Position numbers and translations under genes: made by a program | Part shown: piece by piece, positions 19,722 through 30,942 of the stretch | Layout of the letters: each line of letters opens with the position of its first letter | How positions within the stretch are numbered: position 1 is the first letter of the stretch | The notes under the pieces: generated by a model | Databases searched by the model: none | Seen by the model: only the letters and a program-made list of their open reading frames with translations | Told to the model about the DNA's origin: nothing | Origin: Microthyrium microscopicum | Lineage: Eukaryota > Ascomycota > Dothideomycetes > Microthyriales > Microthyriaceae | DNA length: 64,000 bases | Reading direction: 5' to 3' | Assembly (NCBI GenBank): GCA_010405405.1 | Contig: MU004230.1 | Coordinates: 220,627 to 284,626, forward strand

Positions 19722-22700
19722 TCAATCACCGTCCCAGCGCGGTATCCACTCATCCCCTGGATAACTCGTCGCCTTCATCTCCGGCTCATCGTCGTCCTTC
19801 ATGTTTGTTGCCGGCAGCTCAAACACTTGTGAATTCTTCCTCTCATGCTGTGCATGCCTTGGAACCGTGTTCTCTTTGTTCTCGGATGGTGGTTGGGCGT
19901 TGACAGGGCCGGGAGTTCCGTTCCGTGAGGAGGATGGTGTGTTGCTTTGCGAGAGCTGTTGAGAGGCAGCGCGGAGTAGGTGAGCGGTGCGTGTGGTCAT
20001 TGGGCTGGCGGTGCTGCTTTCTGGTAGCGGGATGGTGGATGGAGAGCGTGGGTCTGGAAGAGCAGGATGGGGTTGAGTTTGGGCGATCGCGCTTTCTGGT
20101 AGAGGTACGCGCGAGGGAGAGAAGACGTCAGGTTTGGGTTGCTGGGTCGGTAGATCTTGGGTGACGATAGCAGCCAAGGGAATCTTGGGTGGTGGTGGAG
20201 GTGGCATTGCTTGCCGAGTTTGGGGAGCATCAAAGTCGGTGGAGGCTTGAGTTTCGCTCAGTGTTGTCAAGGTGCGCTGTGGACCAGGTCGAGGAGCTGA
20301 AGCTTCAGACGTCCGTGAGCGTTGGAGGACAGGTATTGGTGGTGGGTGGTATGATTGCTCAATATCTTCATCTTGAGCGGTAGGAGGAGCGGAAATCTCG
20401 CTGCTTTGTGCTGGAGCGGTGCTCCCTTTTTTCAAAGGCTCTGACTGAGCGGCTCCGGGGGTACTTTGCGCTTCATGATAGGAAGATGGTCTTGGCTGGA
20501 CTGCGCCTTCTTTATTGACATTCGGTGGTGGATATACTAGATTCCCAGTAGGATGCTGTGGGCGTGGTTGTAGAATTGGAACATTATTCTTCTGAAGAGG
20601 AGCTTTCTCAGCCTTGGCGTGGTTAGCACTAGCCTCCTTGATGCCTTCTGGCTTAATCTCGCTGGTTTCATCTACTTGTTGAAGCTGATGGATACTACCA
20701 TGTATGCTTGACGGACGACTAGTCTGCTGCTCTAATGATTGACGAGGCCTTGGTAACTGCTGCTGTATTTCTTGAGAGCGACGAGTCTCCAGTGATTGAC
20801 GAGAATAATACCGTGGTGAATTTGCACCAGAAGGGGATTCCTGTCTCTGTCCAGGGAGGGACTGCGACAAGCGTCTGGGTGTTTGAACGGGAACATCTTC
20901 TTGTACTGATGGCGGAGTTCGAGATATTGGTTGCACCTGTATAGCTCGTCGTGGTAACTGCCCTTGGTCATCCTGTTGATACTGCGGTGCTTGTTGCTGA
21001 GCCTGAGGATGCATGTACTTGACATTTTCAGGTGCCCGTTGCGAAGTTTGCCCATTCGAGAGTCCGACTTCCTGATTAGGCGGAGGTTGCGAGCCTGGTC
21101 GGGAAACCTGAGGAGACGATTGCTGTGAATAGTTCTGAGGCGTTTGGACATGCTGAACTTGACTAGGTGTTCGAACCTGTTGGCCTTGTGAGGGTGGTCG
21201 AGACTGCCCTTGTCCATAGCCAGCCGGGGCAGCTTGCTGTGGAGGTGGTGCCTGCTGCTGTTGAATATAACCCTGCGGTAATGGCGAAACTTGTGGCATG
21301 CGAAGAGGTGACTGCGGTTGCAGCTGTGGAACCTGTGGTGGAAGCTGTCCTTGTTGCATCTGAGGAGGTATTTGCTGTTGTACAAAACTACCTTGCTGGG
21401 AAGCATCAATCGGTCGCGTCATCCGAGGAAGATTTGCCATCTGATTCGAAGGAATACCCTGTCCACCGACAGGCGCATATATAATCCCCTGAGGAGTTTG
21501 ACCAGGTGCAGATGGATACAAATACACCACATGCCCAGGATTGGAAGGGTGTATATAGTACTGCCCGCCTGGAGGCATTTGTCCTTGAGGGGGCATAAGC
21601 TGGGCTCCCTGAGGCACACCTTGAGGAGCAACCATTTGTCCAGGTTGCTGTCCTTGCTGTTGTTGCGGCGGTCTACCCATTGGCTGCCCAGGCATTTGCT
21701 GAAACTGCATACCGGGTGGTAATGTAGCTCCAGTGGGACTCATCATGGTCTGCCCTCCTTGTTGCCATCGACGCTCGGCGGCATACCATATCTCTCGAGC
21801 CATGATATCGCGGTCACTGTCCTGGTCACCAGCGGCGGGTATATTAAGGTTCCATGGTCGTTGTTGATGTTCCAATTGCCCTGGAGCGTAGAAACCACCC
21901 TGTTGTGGCTGACCTTGATCCTTCTTTTTGCCCAATTTATGACCAGTGGTTCCAGATCTTCCAAAAAGACTTCCCAGAGCAGAAAATCGCTTTTTCTTTA
22001 CAGGCTCGCTGTGGGCAGACGTTTGAGCCCGCTGAACTCCAGTTGGTATTGGTCCTTGTGGCCTCATAGCCATTTGCTGTGGGGCTCTTCCTTGCATTTG
22101 CATTTGTATCTGCTGTTGCATCTGTTGCTGTTGCTGTGGCGAAAGATTCAGAGGCATTTGCGGTTGAGAGGATGTCCGTTGGTGCATCTGCTGCTGAGGC
22201 GGCATTTGTTGCATTTGCTGAGGAGGTCGCATCTGCTGCTGCATTTGCTGAGTCTGAACTGATTGTTGAGATTGCTGCTGTTGCAGTCGAGGAGGTTGCA
22301 GGGGTTGCTGTTGAGGAGGTATACTGCCAACAGCAGCATTTGGATTTTGCAGATAATCTGCCCGTGATGGAGACTCACTAGCTTGGCCATGAACACTGTT
22401 ATTGTCTTGAGTAAGAATGGACTCTGATCCAACAGATGGCGATCTGCGAAATGGCTGAAGTAGAGAAGCACGCTTTTTACGAGCTTCTGATACATCGTCT
22501 GGCTGTACTGGGGAGGGGCTGGATGTCTGCCCAACATTCATTCTTGGATCACGAGCCATTTGAGGTTGCGATTGCGGTGGTTGTTGACTCTGTGGTTGCA
22601 TTTGGCCTCTACCCATCTGAAGCTGTCCTTGGGATTGTCGCTGTTGCTGAGGCTGGGGTTGACCACGACCCATTGGCGGTTGACCTTGGAACTGAGACGG

Positions 22701-25679
22701 AGGTTGGGGTTGACCACGACCCATTGGCGGTTGACCCTGGAACTGAGGTGAAGGTTGAGGCTGCCGATTCTGTGGGGGGGCCATGGGTTGTTGTCCAGAC
22801 ATAGCTGGAACAGGCGGTGGAGTCACAGTAGCTGGTGCCGGGACAGCATTATTCTTCTTACTACTGAAGAGTGAGGTAAACCTTTTACTCTTCTGCTTCT
22901 CTTGCGATTTCTCCTGCGGGAGCTGCTGTCCGGCCTGTTGCTGCTGAAGCATCTGCTGCGGATTTTGACCGGCCTGTTGCGCTTGCTGCATCTGAAGCTG
23001 TCGTTGCTGCATAAGCTGGCGTTGGAGCAGTTGTTGTTGCTGTTGCTGAAGAAGCTGTTGTTGCTGCGGATTCAGTTGCTGTTGTTGGAGAAGTTGTTGT
23101 TGCTGTTGCTGCGGAGTGAGCTGTAGCTGTTGTTGTGGCGGAGGTCCACGTGGAGGCATAACTTGAAAACCAGTATTTTGCACCTGAGGACCATTTGGCT
23201 GACGAGCTTGATTAACCTGCACTTGAGGTAGTCGTTGACTTGTAGGCGGTTGGACAGGAAACTGTCCGCTTTGAACATCTTGTGTAGTTCTAAGAACATT
23301 CTCTGAAGGCCTAGAAGACTGTCCATTCAAGGTATCTTGCTTGACTCCACGAACATTCTCCAAGGACAGAGGCAATTTCCTCGGTTTTACTTCCTGAGAT
23401 GGTCTACGAACGTTTTGAGACTGTCCATTTGGTGCATCCTGTGACATGCCACGTAAATTCTCTGAAGGCCGAGGGGGTTTAGACTGCGGTATGCTGCCAA
23501 GATTCAATGGTTGTTGAATTCCACTAAGCGGTCGACTGGATCGACGAATCTTAAACTCAGTCGGTGGCATAGCAGATGCATCATCCGAAGAACCAGGCCG
23601 ATAAACATCAAGCACTTCCTGTGATGGTTTGCCAGCCTGATCGCGTGGAAGAGGAACAAAAGACATGGGCCGTTCCAGTTCTGGGTTTGGTGGATTGTAG
23701 TCGCGCGAGTTGAATTCCGGCTGCAGTAGTTGTGGCTGAGAATTCGAATGTATAGCCGGTGGCTGAACTTGAAGTTGTTGATACTCTGGCATTTCCAACG
23801 AGCGGGTACTGACTTGACTGAGCGCAGGACCGAGTCCACGATTAGATGGCAAGGGAGCATCTGGAGCGGGATACTCGCTTTTGACTGACGGCATTGGACT
23901 GACAGAATGTCTCCCGTCCGTTGGCGCACCCATCAGGGACAATGAGTTGGTAAACGTAGGAGTTGTATTTGACTTGTCCAGATCACTCACGTCAGCAGCC
24001 GATTTGCTGACTACGGATTCTTCGGGCTCAGGTACGGCGTGCCGAGCCTCTTGTAAATCATTTTCCAAGGCGACGCGATCTCCGTACTGTCTGACGCTGT
24101 CAAAGTTGAGAGATATGTGGTCATCTCCATCGTGTGCAGAAGTTTCCGGGATGGTATGATGACCTGGATGTTGAATCAATGATGGTCCCGCGACAGGGGT
24201 GGTACTTGGTTCCTGGTTCGTGTTCAAAGTTGGAATCTGTGCTGCAGGAGATTGATGAACATGATTTTCAGCATAATCCGGCGAAATAGCACCAGCGCGC
24301 TGATGCTCAATCGGACTCTGTTCATCGACAGCACTAACGGGCTCTGACAGCTCTTGAACCTGCGGCCGATGCTGCACTACAGCTGCAACGCGGTCCATTG
24401 CGGGCGGATCCGTCTGCAAACTGCCAGGTTGATCTGAAGAAGGGAGGACAACAGCAGCAGCAGAAGACTCGCCTTGCCTTCCAGCCTGCTGCTCCGTGGA
24501 TAAAGATTTGCTTGTCGTTGTTGCAGCAGCAGCAGCAGCCTTGGCCTTGTTGTCACCAGCCTCGTCAATGGGGCTTACCCCAGGATCGTCATCTCCAATG
24601 TGGACGTTGAGATCCTCAGTGGGCAAAATCATGCTGACGACACGCGCATTGCGATCAAGAAGCTTTGAGTGCAGCGAGCCTGTCTTGCTTGCCGCGCTCT
24701 TGAGACTCGCTTGGCTGGCGGTGGCCGGGTGCGACTTGATGGCGGCGTCGTCTCGCGCCGTGTCCTCTTGGGGCGGAGAAGGCGCAGTTTCCTTAGCAAA
24801 GTTGACCGGTCTGGACGCCCCCACATGGGCCGCTAGGACAGAAGCGGGTGGTGGTGGGCTGGAATTGGAGGGTGGAGTGGTGGTGGCCTTGATCATGGTC
24901 GCCTTTTCCGCATTGCTGTCCGAGATTATTGATATCCCGTCGTCTAGTGAGTTGCTGATATGTATGGTGTTGATATCAGACTGGGTGGAGGTTGGCAATG
25001 TAGTTGGAGTTGGAGCTGTGGATGCTTGGGGCCCAGCTAAATTAGCTGGCACGTTTCCACAATGCGGCTCTGCTCCTGGTTCCCGCAAATTAGAGCTCCC
25101 CCTCCCTACAGATTCAGATTGGTATGAAACCAGCCCTGAATCCCTCAACTCCATCTCCATCTCCCTTTTTACTTGCTTACTACTATTTCCAGAAGTATAT
25201 AAATCATCATCACTAACATCATCAACACCTGTACCCCACTCACTCTCCCTTCTTACAGTTCCAAATCCCTTGCCTTCCTGAGAAATCTCCCGCGACAGCA
25301 TTGAAACATCAGAAACAGACCTACTTGCTCCAGTACCAGTGCGTGTAAAAGCAGCAATACTCGGATCTTTCATCAACGGCGCATTCGCATGGAAACTAGG
25401 CAAAGTCGGCACTGGCGGCGGTCTCTCTTCAACAGCTTCACTTTGCGGCCGTTTCCTCGTCTTTGAGAACGGGGAGAAACCTCTACTCAACAGGTTGCCT
25501 GCGCTAAACCTTCGTTTCTCGCTTGAAGTGATAAGTATTGCCTCACCAGGCGCTTCGCTAGGAGGGAGCGTATTTCTCCGCGCATAGGATTCATCGGACT
25601 GGCTTTGTCTTTGGGTAGGAGGTCGTGACTGTGAAGTATCGACAGAAGAACGCCCAAGAGGAGATTCAGAGGAGTTGGC
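19722..25679 (-). CDS. Very long disordered Gln-rich protein (at least 1,985 aa)
   Basis: The main exon is open from a splice acceptor at 25680 to the stop at 19722. The three bases before 25679 read as an in-frame stop, so an upstream exon must carry the start codon; I could not fix it within 25680-26095. The protein is disordered and rich in Ser, Pro and Gln. A poly-Gln region lies at nt 22930-23150 and a second Gln/Met/Pro-rich one at 22050-22350. Two short basic modules stand out: K-R-F-T-S-L-F-S-S-K-K-N-N and K-K-K-R-F-S-A-L-G-S-L-F-G-R, possible membrane- or partner-binding motifs. The extreme end is W-I-P-R-W-D-G-D. Large proteins of this kind occur across filamentous ascomycetes, but I cannot assign a function. 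Confidence 0.75.
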   Translation of the reverse strand, partial: ANSSESPLGRSSVDTSQSRPPTQRQSQSDESYARRNTLPPSEAPGEAILITSSEKRRFSAGNLLSRGFSPFSKTRKRPQSEAVEERPPPVPTLPSFHANAPLMKDPSIAAFTRTGTGASRSVSDVSMLSREISQEGKGFGTVRRESEWGTGVDDVSDDDLYTSGNSSKQVKREMEMELRDSGLVSYQSESVGRGSSNLREPGAEPHCGNVPANLAGPQASTAPTPTTLPTSTQSDINTIHISNSLDDGISIISDSNAEKATMIKATTTPPSNSSPPPPASVLAAHVGASRPVNFAKETAPSPPQEDTARDDAAIKSHPATASQASLKSAASKTGSLHSKLLDRNARVVSMILPTEDLNVHIGDDDPGVSPIDEAGDNKAKAAAAAATTTSKSLSTEQQAGRQGESSAAAVVLPSSDQPGSLQTDPPAMDRVAAVVQHRPQVQELSEPVSAVDEQSPIEHQRAGAISPDYAENHVHQSPAAQIPTLNTNQEPSTTPVAGPSLIQHPGHHTIPETSAHDGDDHISLNFDSVRQYGDRVALENDLQEARHAVPEPEESVVSKSAADVSDLDKSNTTPTFTNSLSLMGAPTDGRHSVSPMPSVKSEYPAPDAPLPSNRGLGPALSQVSTRSLEMPEYQQLQVQPPAIHSNSQPQLLQPEFNSRDYNPPNPELERPMSFVPLPRDQAGKPSQEVLDVYRPGSSDDASAMPPTEFKIRRSSRPLSGIQQPLNLGSIPQSKPPRPSENLRGMSQDAPNGQSQNVRRPSQEVKPRKLPLSLENVRGVKQDTLNGQSSRPSENVLRTTQDVQSGQFPVQPPTSQRLPQVQVNQARQPNGPQVQNTGFQVMPPRGPPPQQQLQLTPQQQQQQLLQQQQLNPQQQQLLQQQQQQLLQRQLMQQRQLQMQQAQQAGQNPQQMLQQQQAGQQLPQEKSQEKQKSKRFTSLFSSKKNNAVPAPATVTPPPVPAMSGQQPMAPPQNRQPQPSPQFQGQPPMGRGQPQPPSQFQGQPPMGRGQPQPQQQRQSQGQLQMGRGQMQPQSQQPPQSQPQMARDPRMNVGQTSSPSPVQPDDVSEARKKRASLLQPFRRSPSVGSESILTQDNNSVHGQASESPSRADYLQNPNAAVGSIPPQQQPLQPPRLQQQQSQQSVQTQQMQQQMRPPQQMQQMPPQQQMHQRTSSQPQMPLNLSPQQQQQMQQQIQMQMQGRAPQQMAMRPQGPIPTGVQRAQTSAHSEPVKKKRFSALGSLFGRSGTTGHKLGKKKDQGQPQQGGFYAPGQLEHQQRPWNLNIPAAGDQDSDRDIMAREIWYAAERRWQQGGQTMMSPTGATLPPGMQFQQMPGQPMGRPPQQQQGQQPGQMVAPQGVPQGAQLMPPQGQMPPGGQYYIHPSNPGHVVYLYPSAPGQTPQGIIYAPVGGQGIPSNQMANLPRMTRPIDASQQGSFVQQQIPPQMQQGQLPPQVPQLQPQSPLRMPQVSPLPQGYIQQQQAPPPQQAAPAGYGQGQSRPPSQGQQVRTPSQVQHVQTPQNYSQQSSPQVSRPGSQPPPNQEVGLSNGQTSQRAPENVKYMHPQAQQQAPQYQQDDQGQLPRRAIQVQPISRTPPSVQEDVPVQTPRRLSQSLPGQRQESPSGANSPRYYSRQSLETRRSQEIQQQLPRPRQSLEQQTSRPSSIHGSIHQLQQVDETSEIKPEGIKEASANHAKAEKAPLQKNNVPILQPRPQHPTGNLVYPPPNVNKEGAVQPRPSSYHEAQSTPGAAQSEPLKKGSTAPAQSSEISAPPTAQDEDIEQSYHPPPIPVLQRSRTSEASAPRPGPQRTLTTLSETQASTDFDAPQTRQAMPPPPPPKIPLAAIVTQDLPTQQPKPDVFSPSRVPLPESAIAQTQPHPALPDPRSPSTIPLPESSTASPMTTRTAHLLRAASQQLSQSNTPSSSRNGTPGPVNAQPPSENKENTVPRHAQHERKNSQVFELPATNMKDDDEPEMKATSYPGDEWIPRWDGD

Positions 25680-26095
25680 CTACAGTAATCATTTGAGCAT
25701 TCATCCTCAAAACTTGAAGAGAGATCGGTAGAGGAAAGAAAAGTCTTCGTAATTGTGACCCATTTTTGAATAATATCGTACAGAACGATCGAATAAAATA
25801 CAGTATCGGACCAACTTCTGCCCTTGCTATGATCTACTCCAGGATCAAGAAGTGTACATCAATATTCTCGACCCACTTCGTACGACGTATTCTGTATCAA
25901 TCTTGAATACTCAAATTCATTTCATTTTACATCAATCATTCTCAACGCAGCATCTCCTCCCGTGCCAACAGATATTCGTGTAGAAAAAGACAATAGAGTA
26001 TACAGCATCCAGTCATACAAAGAAAACGTACAAAGACGCAACAGCAAACAAACGCAAAAGAGTAGTAAAATATATGAATCAAAAAAGAAGTGTTT
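25680..26095. other. Interval between two minus-strand genes, with an undetermined first exon
   Basis: It contains the 3' UTR of the 26096 gene and must contain the first exon and intron of the 19722 gene. One possible start (M-I-D at about 25932) has a donor-like GTAAAA directly after it and would join in frame, but this is weak. No other feature is seen. Confidence 0.35.
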
Positions 26096-29000
26096 CTAGT
26101 TACCTACATCATCACCCTTCTTGCGTCCACGATTCATCTTTCCAAACAACACCTTGGACTTGCCGCCCAATCCTTTAAGCGTCTCGCCCACCACTTTGCC
26201 TGCATTTGCCATTCCTTGGCCACTTGCGCGCTTCGAGTCCGGTGAGTACTCGCCATAATTTGCACCCGAGTCTCCTCCACCGGAGGAAGTGGAGACGCCG
26301 AGTATCTTGCCGATACTACCGCTTTTGATATGTCCGCGGGCGCTGAGGGACTGGCTGGCGGATGGTGAGAGGAAGGAAGAACCGACGAGTGGCTGCGCGG
26401 CTTCGGCTTTGAGACCATTGTGTTCGGGATATTTTTGTAGAGTCTGGGCGAGCCAATTGTCGAGACCGTCGTTCATGGCGGCCCATTCGGTGCGGGTTGA
26501 GTTATATAGATCAATGCGGTCGGGTGTGGATTTGATGTTCATGATTTCTCGGAAAGAAGGAAGAGGTGGGAGTGATGCACCGGATGCTTGAGCTGATGAG
26601 AACCGTCCGGCTGCTTTTGGTGGTTGGACGGCAGAAGTTGGTGCTGTGATTGGAGTTTGGAGGTTCTCGTCGATACTGCTTCGCTCTTTGAGCGCTGAGG
26701 GTGGTGTGGAAGGCCGTGGATGTGCGATAACAGCGGCAGCACCAATACCTGCTGCTATTCCTATACCGCCGCCCATGACTGCTGGAGCAATACTACTGCT
26801 TGTAGCGGGTTCTTGTGGGATTTCCTTGTGGGCGGGCGTATCTGATGACATTGCGGATACAGGGCTGACGCTCTGCGATGGAAGGCCTAGTGCTGGATCG
26901 GTTGCGGCTTCAGTCAATTCTCCAGGTTGCGCGTTTTTCACGTGTAGTCCTTCCCCAGCCATACGAGAATTATCGGCGACAGTGTTTTGTCTCCCTCTTG
27001 CGACTCCTGCAACGCGTGGCTCTTCGGGTGTAGAAGTGGGGTTGCCCGCTCCAGCGCTTACATCAATATGACTCGATTGTGCAAGTGATGATTGCGTCTC
27101 CCAACTAAAGCGACGATTGAGATTTGGCGCTGGTACTGCATTAACGTTTTCATCAGAAGGCAATAATGGAGAAACAGGATTTTGCTGTAGTGGGGCATGG
27201 GCCTGTTCTGCCGAGTTGTGAAGTGCAGGAGCCGTTGTAAGCATGCTGGTAGCAGGATTTGCGGCTGTGGGTGTTGTCTCGAGATCTTTTGGTATAGCCC
27301 GTGTTTGTTTTGGTGTTGTAGGTGAATTGATGTAACCTGATTCTTCATCTTTTGCAGGTGGAGTGGGAGGAATCGTAGACGCCGTAGACTCAAATCGGTC
27401 TGGTGGCAGAGGACGTGCAACACGAACGTCTCCATACGAAAAGCGTCCTTTGTTGGTTGTCGTCGGCTCATTGACTTCTTCTGCATCCTTTGAGCCTGAG
27501 CTACCAACTGATTGTCGAATCGCTTCGCCCATGGCTGCTCCTGCGGCAGCAAGGGACGCTAAAGGTCCCCCAAATGACTTGTTTTGTAGCTCATGTTTCG
27601 GGGTAGTGGGAGACAGATCTAGCGATCGTTCAGGAGGTGTGACAGGGCGTGGCTTATAGGAGTCTTCATGCTCGATCGGAGGTGGGATTTCCCCAGCGGG
27701 TGATGGAACCGCACTGATTCCCATTGCATAAGAATCAAATTGTCCCGGGATCTTAGGTCGCGTAGGCAAAGGCTTCTCTAATGCAGTAGGAGAAGAAGTG
27801 GCCGTTGACCCCTTACCCGTGATAAGTTCGGCGGATCGAGGACGAGGCGAATCGTGAGTTGTTTTGATCTCAGGGGCACTACCCTTGGATCCAATCGAAA
27901 CTACTGAGCTTCGCCTCGATTTTGTCATGGTGTCAAATTGAGAAGCTAAATCAAAAACCCTGCCTTTGGACGGTGACGACGATCTGGAATTCGCAGCGCT
28001 GCCTATCTTAGGAGGCCGTGGAAGATCTTCATCGTGAAAAGACGAGCTCATGGACGCTTTGGTGGGCTCATGTGGTAAAGCTTTCTCTGGAGTGGCGGGT
28101 AGAAATGGCGCAGGTGGAAGTGATTTTTCTCCTGTAGTGGGTGCTGCGACGACGCCTCCGGAGCTACCTCCAGTACGATCTTGGACTGGACTGAGGATTG
28201 GACTGATATCCGCAGTACCGCGCGAGGTTTCCGTGGCCAGGGAGCGTTGAGAGTCCTGTTTAGACACTTGACCACCCTCTGTAGGACCAAATGCGCGATT
28301 TACTAGTGTTCTAAAGCCTTGAGAAGGCTCTCTAGTCGGTAAAGAATCTGCATTACCGGAAGACAACCCCAAGTTCGAGCAATCTGATGCAGGGGCAGCT
28401 TTGCGCTGTACTGGTGAATATGATTTTGTTTCGGAAGTAAGGGGAGGATTAGAGCCCCAAAAATCAGACTCAAAATCAGTGCCTGATCCGACTTGAGGTA
28501 ATTGATAGTTTTCCACAGAACCCTGTCTATCTCTGGACTGTTGTCCAATCTGCTGTAGCTTTTCTTTCGCACCAGGTTGATCGAGTAGACCATATTCGCT
28601 TTTACGCTCAGGAACAGTAGTGAGCATGGTCTTTCCAGCATGAGCATTCTCATCCTGCATTTTTTCAATGCTTGTTCGTGGCGCCGCACCAACAGATCCA
28701 GTACCAGTACCTTTCGAGTCATCGGTGCCTGCAACAGATGGCTGTGATTCCATGGACGCTCTACGTTCCTGATCTTTGGCTTCTTGCATCCGTTTATAGA
28801 TATCGGCTGGCCGCATAAAAGGCTTTGGGGCCGAGGAGGTTGATCTTGGATCATATGCGCCAGCAGATGGAGGTCTCTCAATGGGCGAAGTTATACTATT
28901 CGTGGGTGAGGCCGTATTGTCCCTCGCAGTTTGTAGTGGCGCGATCATGGCAGAAGGTGAGAAATCTCTACGATGTTCTGGATTTGTGGATGAAGCATTC

Positions 29001-29497
29001 GATGCGATCGTTGGGGCTATACTGAGTCCGCTTACGTTGCGTTGACCAGGCGGATTAATTATAGGTGCGTCGGTAGCCGGAGCAACTGCTTGCGCAGGCG
29101 GCGGGACTCCAGCAGAAAATGTTCTTCTTTCGTCGCCTCTTTCAAAGGATGATGATCGCTGAATGGCTGGCGCGGCTGGAGACGTGAAATTCCTCGTGCT
29201 TGCACCCGCGGCACCTTGGGCAGGAAGAGGTGGAGCTTCGTTTACTCCGTACTCATCATCCTCGTCATAATCACCCCAATCATCTCCCCCATACGAACTT
29301 GGCTTTGCTTCAACCCATTTCTTTGTTTTATTACGATTAACATTGGTTTTGAACGAAGGCGCTTCTTGAGGGGACAGGGTGGTTTGTTGTCGACGATCAC
29401 TAGGGTTTGTCAGTCATACGGTTATTCAATGCTGAGATTAGACATACAGCGGAGATGTTATGCTATCCTTGTCGGGGAATTGGTAAGGCTGTTCCAT
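26096..29497 (-). CDS. Large disordered fungal protein with W-G-D-Y-D motif, 1,117 aa
   Basis: Exon 1 (29497-29448) starts M-E-Q-P-Y-Q-F-P-D-K-D-S-I. A 48-nt intron joins it in frame to exon 2 (29399-26096). Near the N-terminus is the motif T-K-K-W-V-E-A-K, then G-G-D-D-W-G-D-Y-D-E-D-D-E-Y-G, which I know as a feature of a conserved but uncharacterised ascomycete family. Most of the protein is Ser/Pro/Thr-rich disorder. A Gly/Ala/Ile-rich hydrophobic stretch (V-M-G-G-G-I-G-I-A-A-G-I-G-A-A-A-V-I-A) lies near residue 880. The C-terminal region holds F-R-E-I-M-N-I-K-S-T-P-D-R and W-A-A-M-N-D-G-L-D-N-W-L, which looks like a short folded module. Function unknown. Confidence 0.8.
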
Positions 29498-30942
29498 GAT
29501 GAGCGATTCAATGGGTCTGGCAAACCGGACGAGGCGCCAGTGGAGAGCACAAAGTTTAGGATTTAAAAGTTAGATGGAAGTAAAGAAGAAGTAGTGGAGC
29601 AGAGGCTAACAGCCATTACTCTATTTGAAGTACAAAACGGGTGTGAAGGCGTAATGACGATTGAGGGGATCTGGTGGCTGGCAATGGACAAAGGCTGACG
29701 GGCTGACTAGGATGAGTGAAAAGATGTACTAAGACTCTGATCCACAGCTCCTGATAGAGAGTGAATGAAGATGGTACCTGGTGCCTATATGTAGAGCAAA
29801 GTGTCAAAGCATAAGGTTGAGGGCAAAAAAGGCAGAATGGAATGTCGGTAGAGTAGGGGAGTAGATCTGGGGATGATGCATCAAAGTCACGAAGTTAGGA
29901 AAGGAACATTTGAACACTTGGCTGGCAACTGGCAGGCGCGGCAGGGCTCTACTCCAGACCAAGGACATCCATGGATGGAAGCAACGATGCGTGGCACATG
30001 TGGCTTAGCCAGATGGTAAACAGGGGGTTTCCTTGTCTATAAAATTATCAATATCATTTCAACTCCGTCGCCATCCATTGGAGCCAATGTTTTCTACTAA
30101 TCTTATATCAACCAATTCGCGCTGGAATAACTTTCTAACTTCCCGCTACATGTAGAAATTAAGCCTTCAGTTTGGCTTGATCTTTCAAGCCTAGCGCCGG
30201 TTCTTAACAATAAGACTTGAAGTTCTGCAGGTTGCCACAGGAGCTGCACTTAAAGAATCCACAGATTGTCAACATGATAGAAGATTGAATGAGATTCCTT
30301 CGTCGCTCAAATAAACAACAATGTCCTTTATCCGGTAAAAGCTTGATTCGAAAATTGCATCTGCCATGGAGGGTTTTCAGGTCTTGACGGATTATCGCAT
30401 GCGATGGGAAATACTGCATCCTCTATCGGCCTGTGAGCCTTTGCCGTTGATGGGAGTATGCCGGTTAATGTGCCATTCGGTTCAGAACTCGCAAGTAGCT
30501 TCAATAATAAACTCTGCAGAGTATCTAGATAGGAAAGCACTCAAGTTACTCTGGAATCTGATTATATGAAGATAATAGTGTTTTGTTAGCTAGGATTCTG
30601 GAACGCAGGTTCCGAAACCATACCCCCGTCAGTCCTTAACCATGGTTAGCGCTAAAGTACGCTTAGTCATATCTTAGGCAGCCCTTTCGTGATGCGAAAG
30701 CCGCCTTTGATCTTCAATCATCCAAAGGCCACGCATATCCTCCACAACCATCAAACCAACAACTTCACCACAAACCTCATTACCACCCTCAGACGCAAGG
30801 CCTACCATTATACTCCTCTCGCCCTTTGATTGCCGCATGAAAATCTAATCCAACAACCACCAACGCCCTCTAAAACCCACCACCCCTTTCACCGACAAAC
30901 CGCATCCGGTTACCATCTTCCCATCAAACAACACTCACCGCC
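29498..30942. other. Intergenic region between divergent genes
   Basis: This 1.4-kb region separates the 1,117-aa gene (minus) from SED5 (plus) and must contain both promoters. Fragments of the dispersed inverted-repeat family lie at about 30392-30470. I see no gene. Confidence 0.5.
30392..30470. repeat. Fragment of the dispersed inverted-repeat family (copy I)
   Basis: A palindrome TTATCGCATGCGATGGGA lies at 30392-30409. About 40 bp on, GTTGATGGGAGTATGCCGG followed by TTAATGTGCCATTCGG is the reverse complement of the family end (about GAATGGCACATTAACCGGC then ATACTCCCATC). This places two family motifs next to each other in promoter DNA. Confidence 0.6.
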
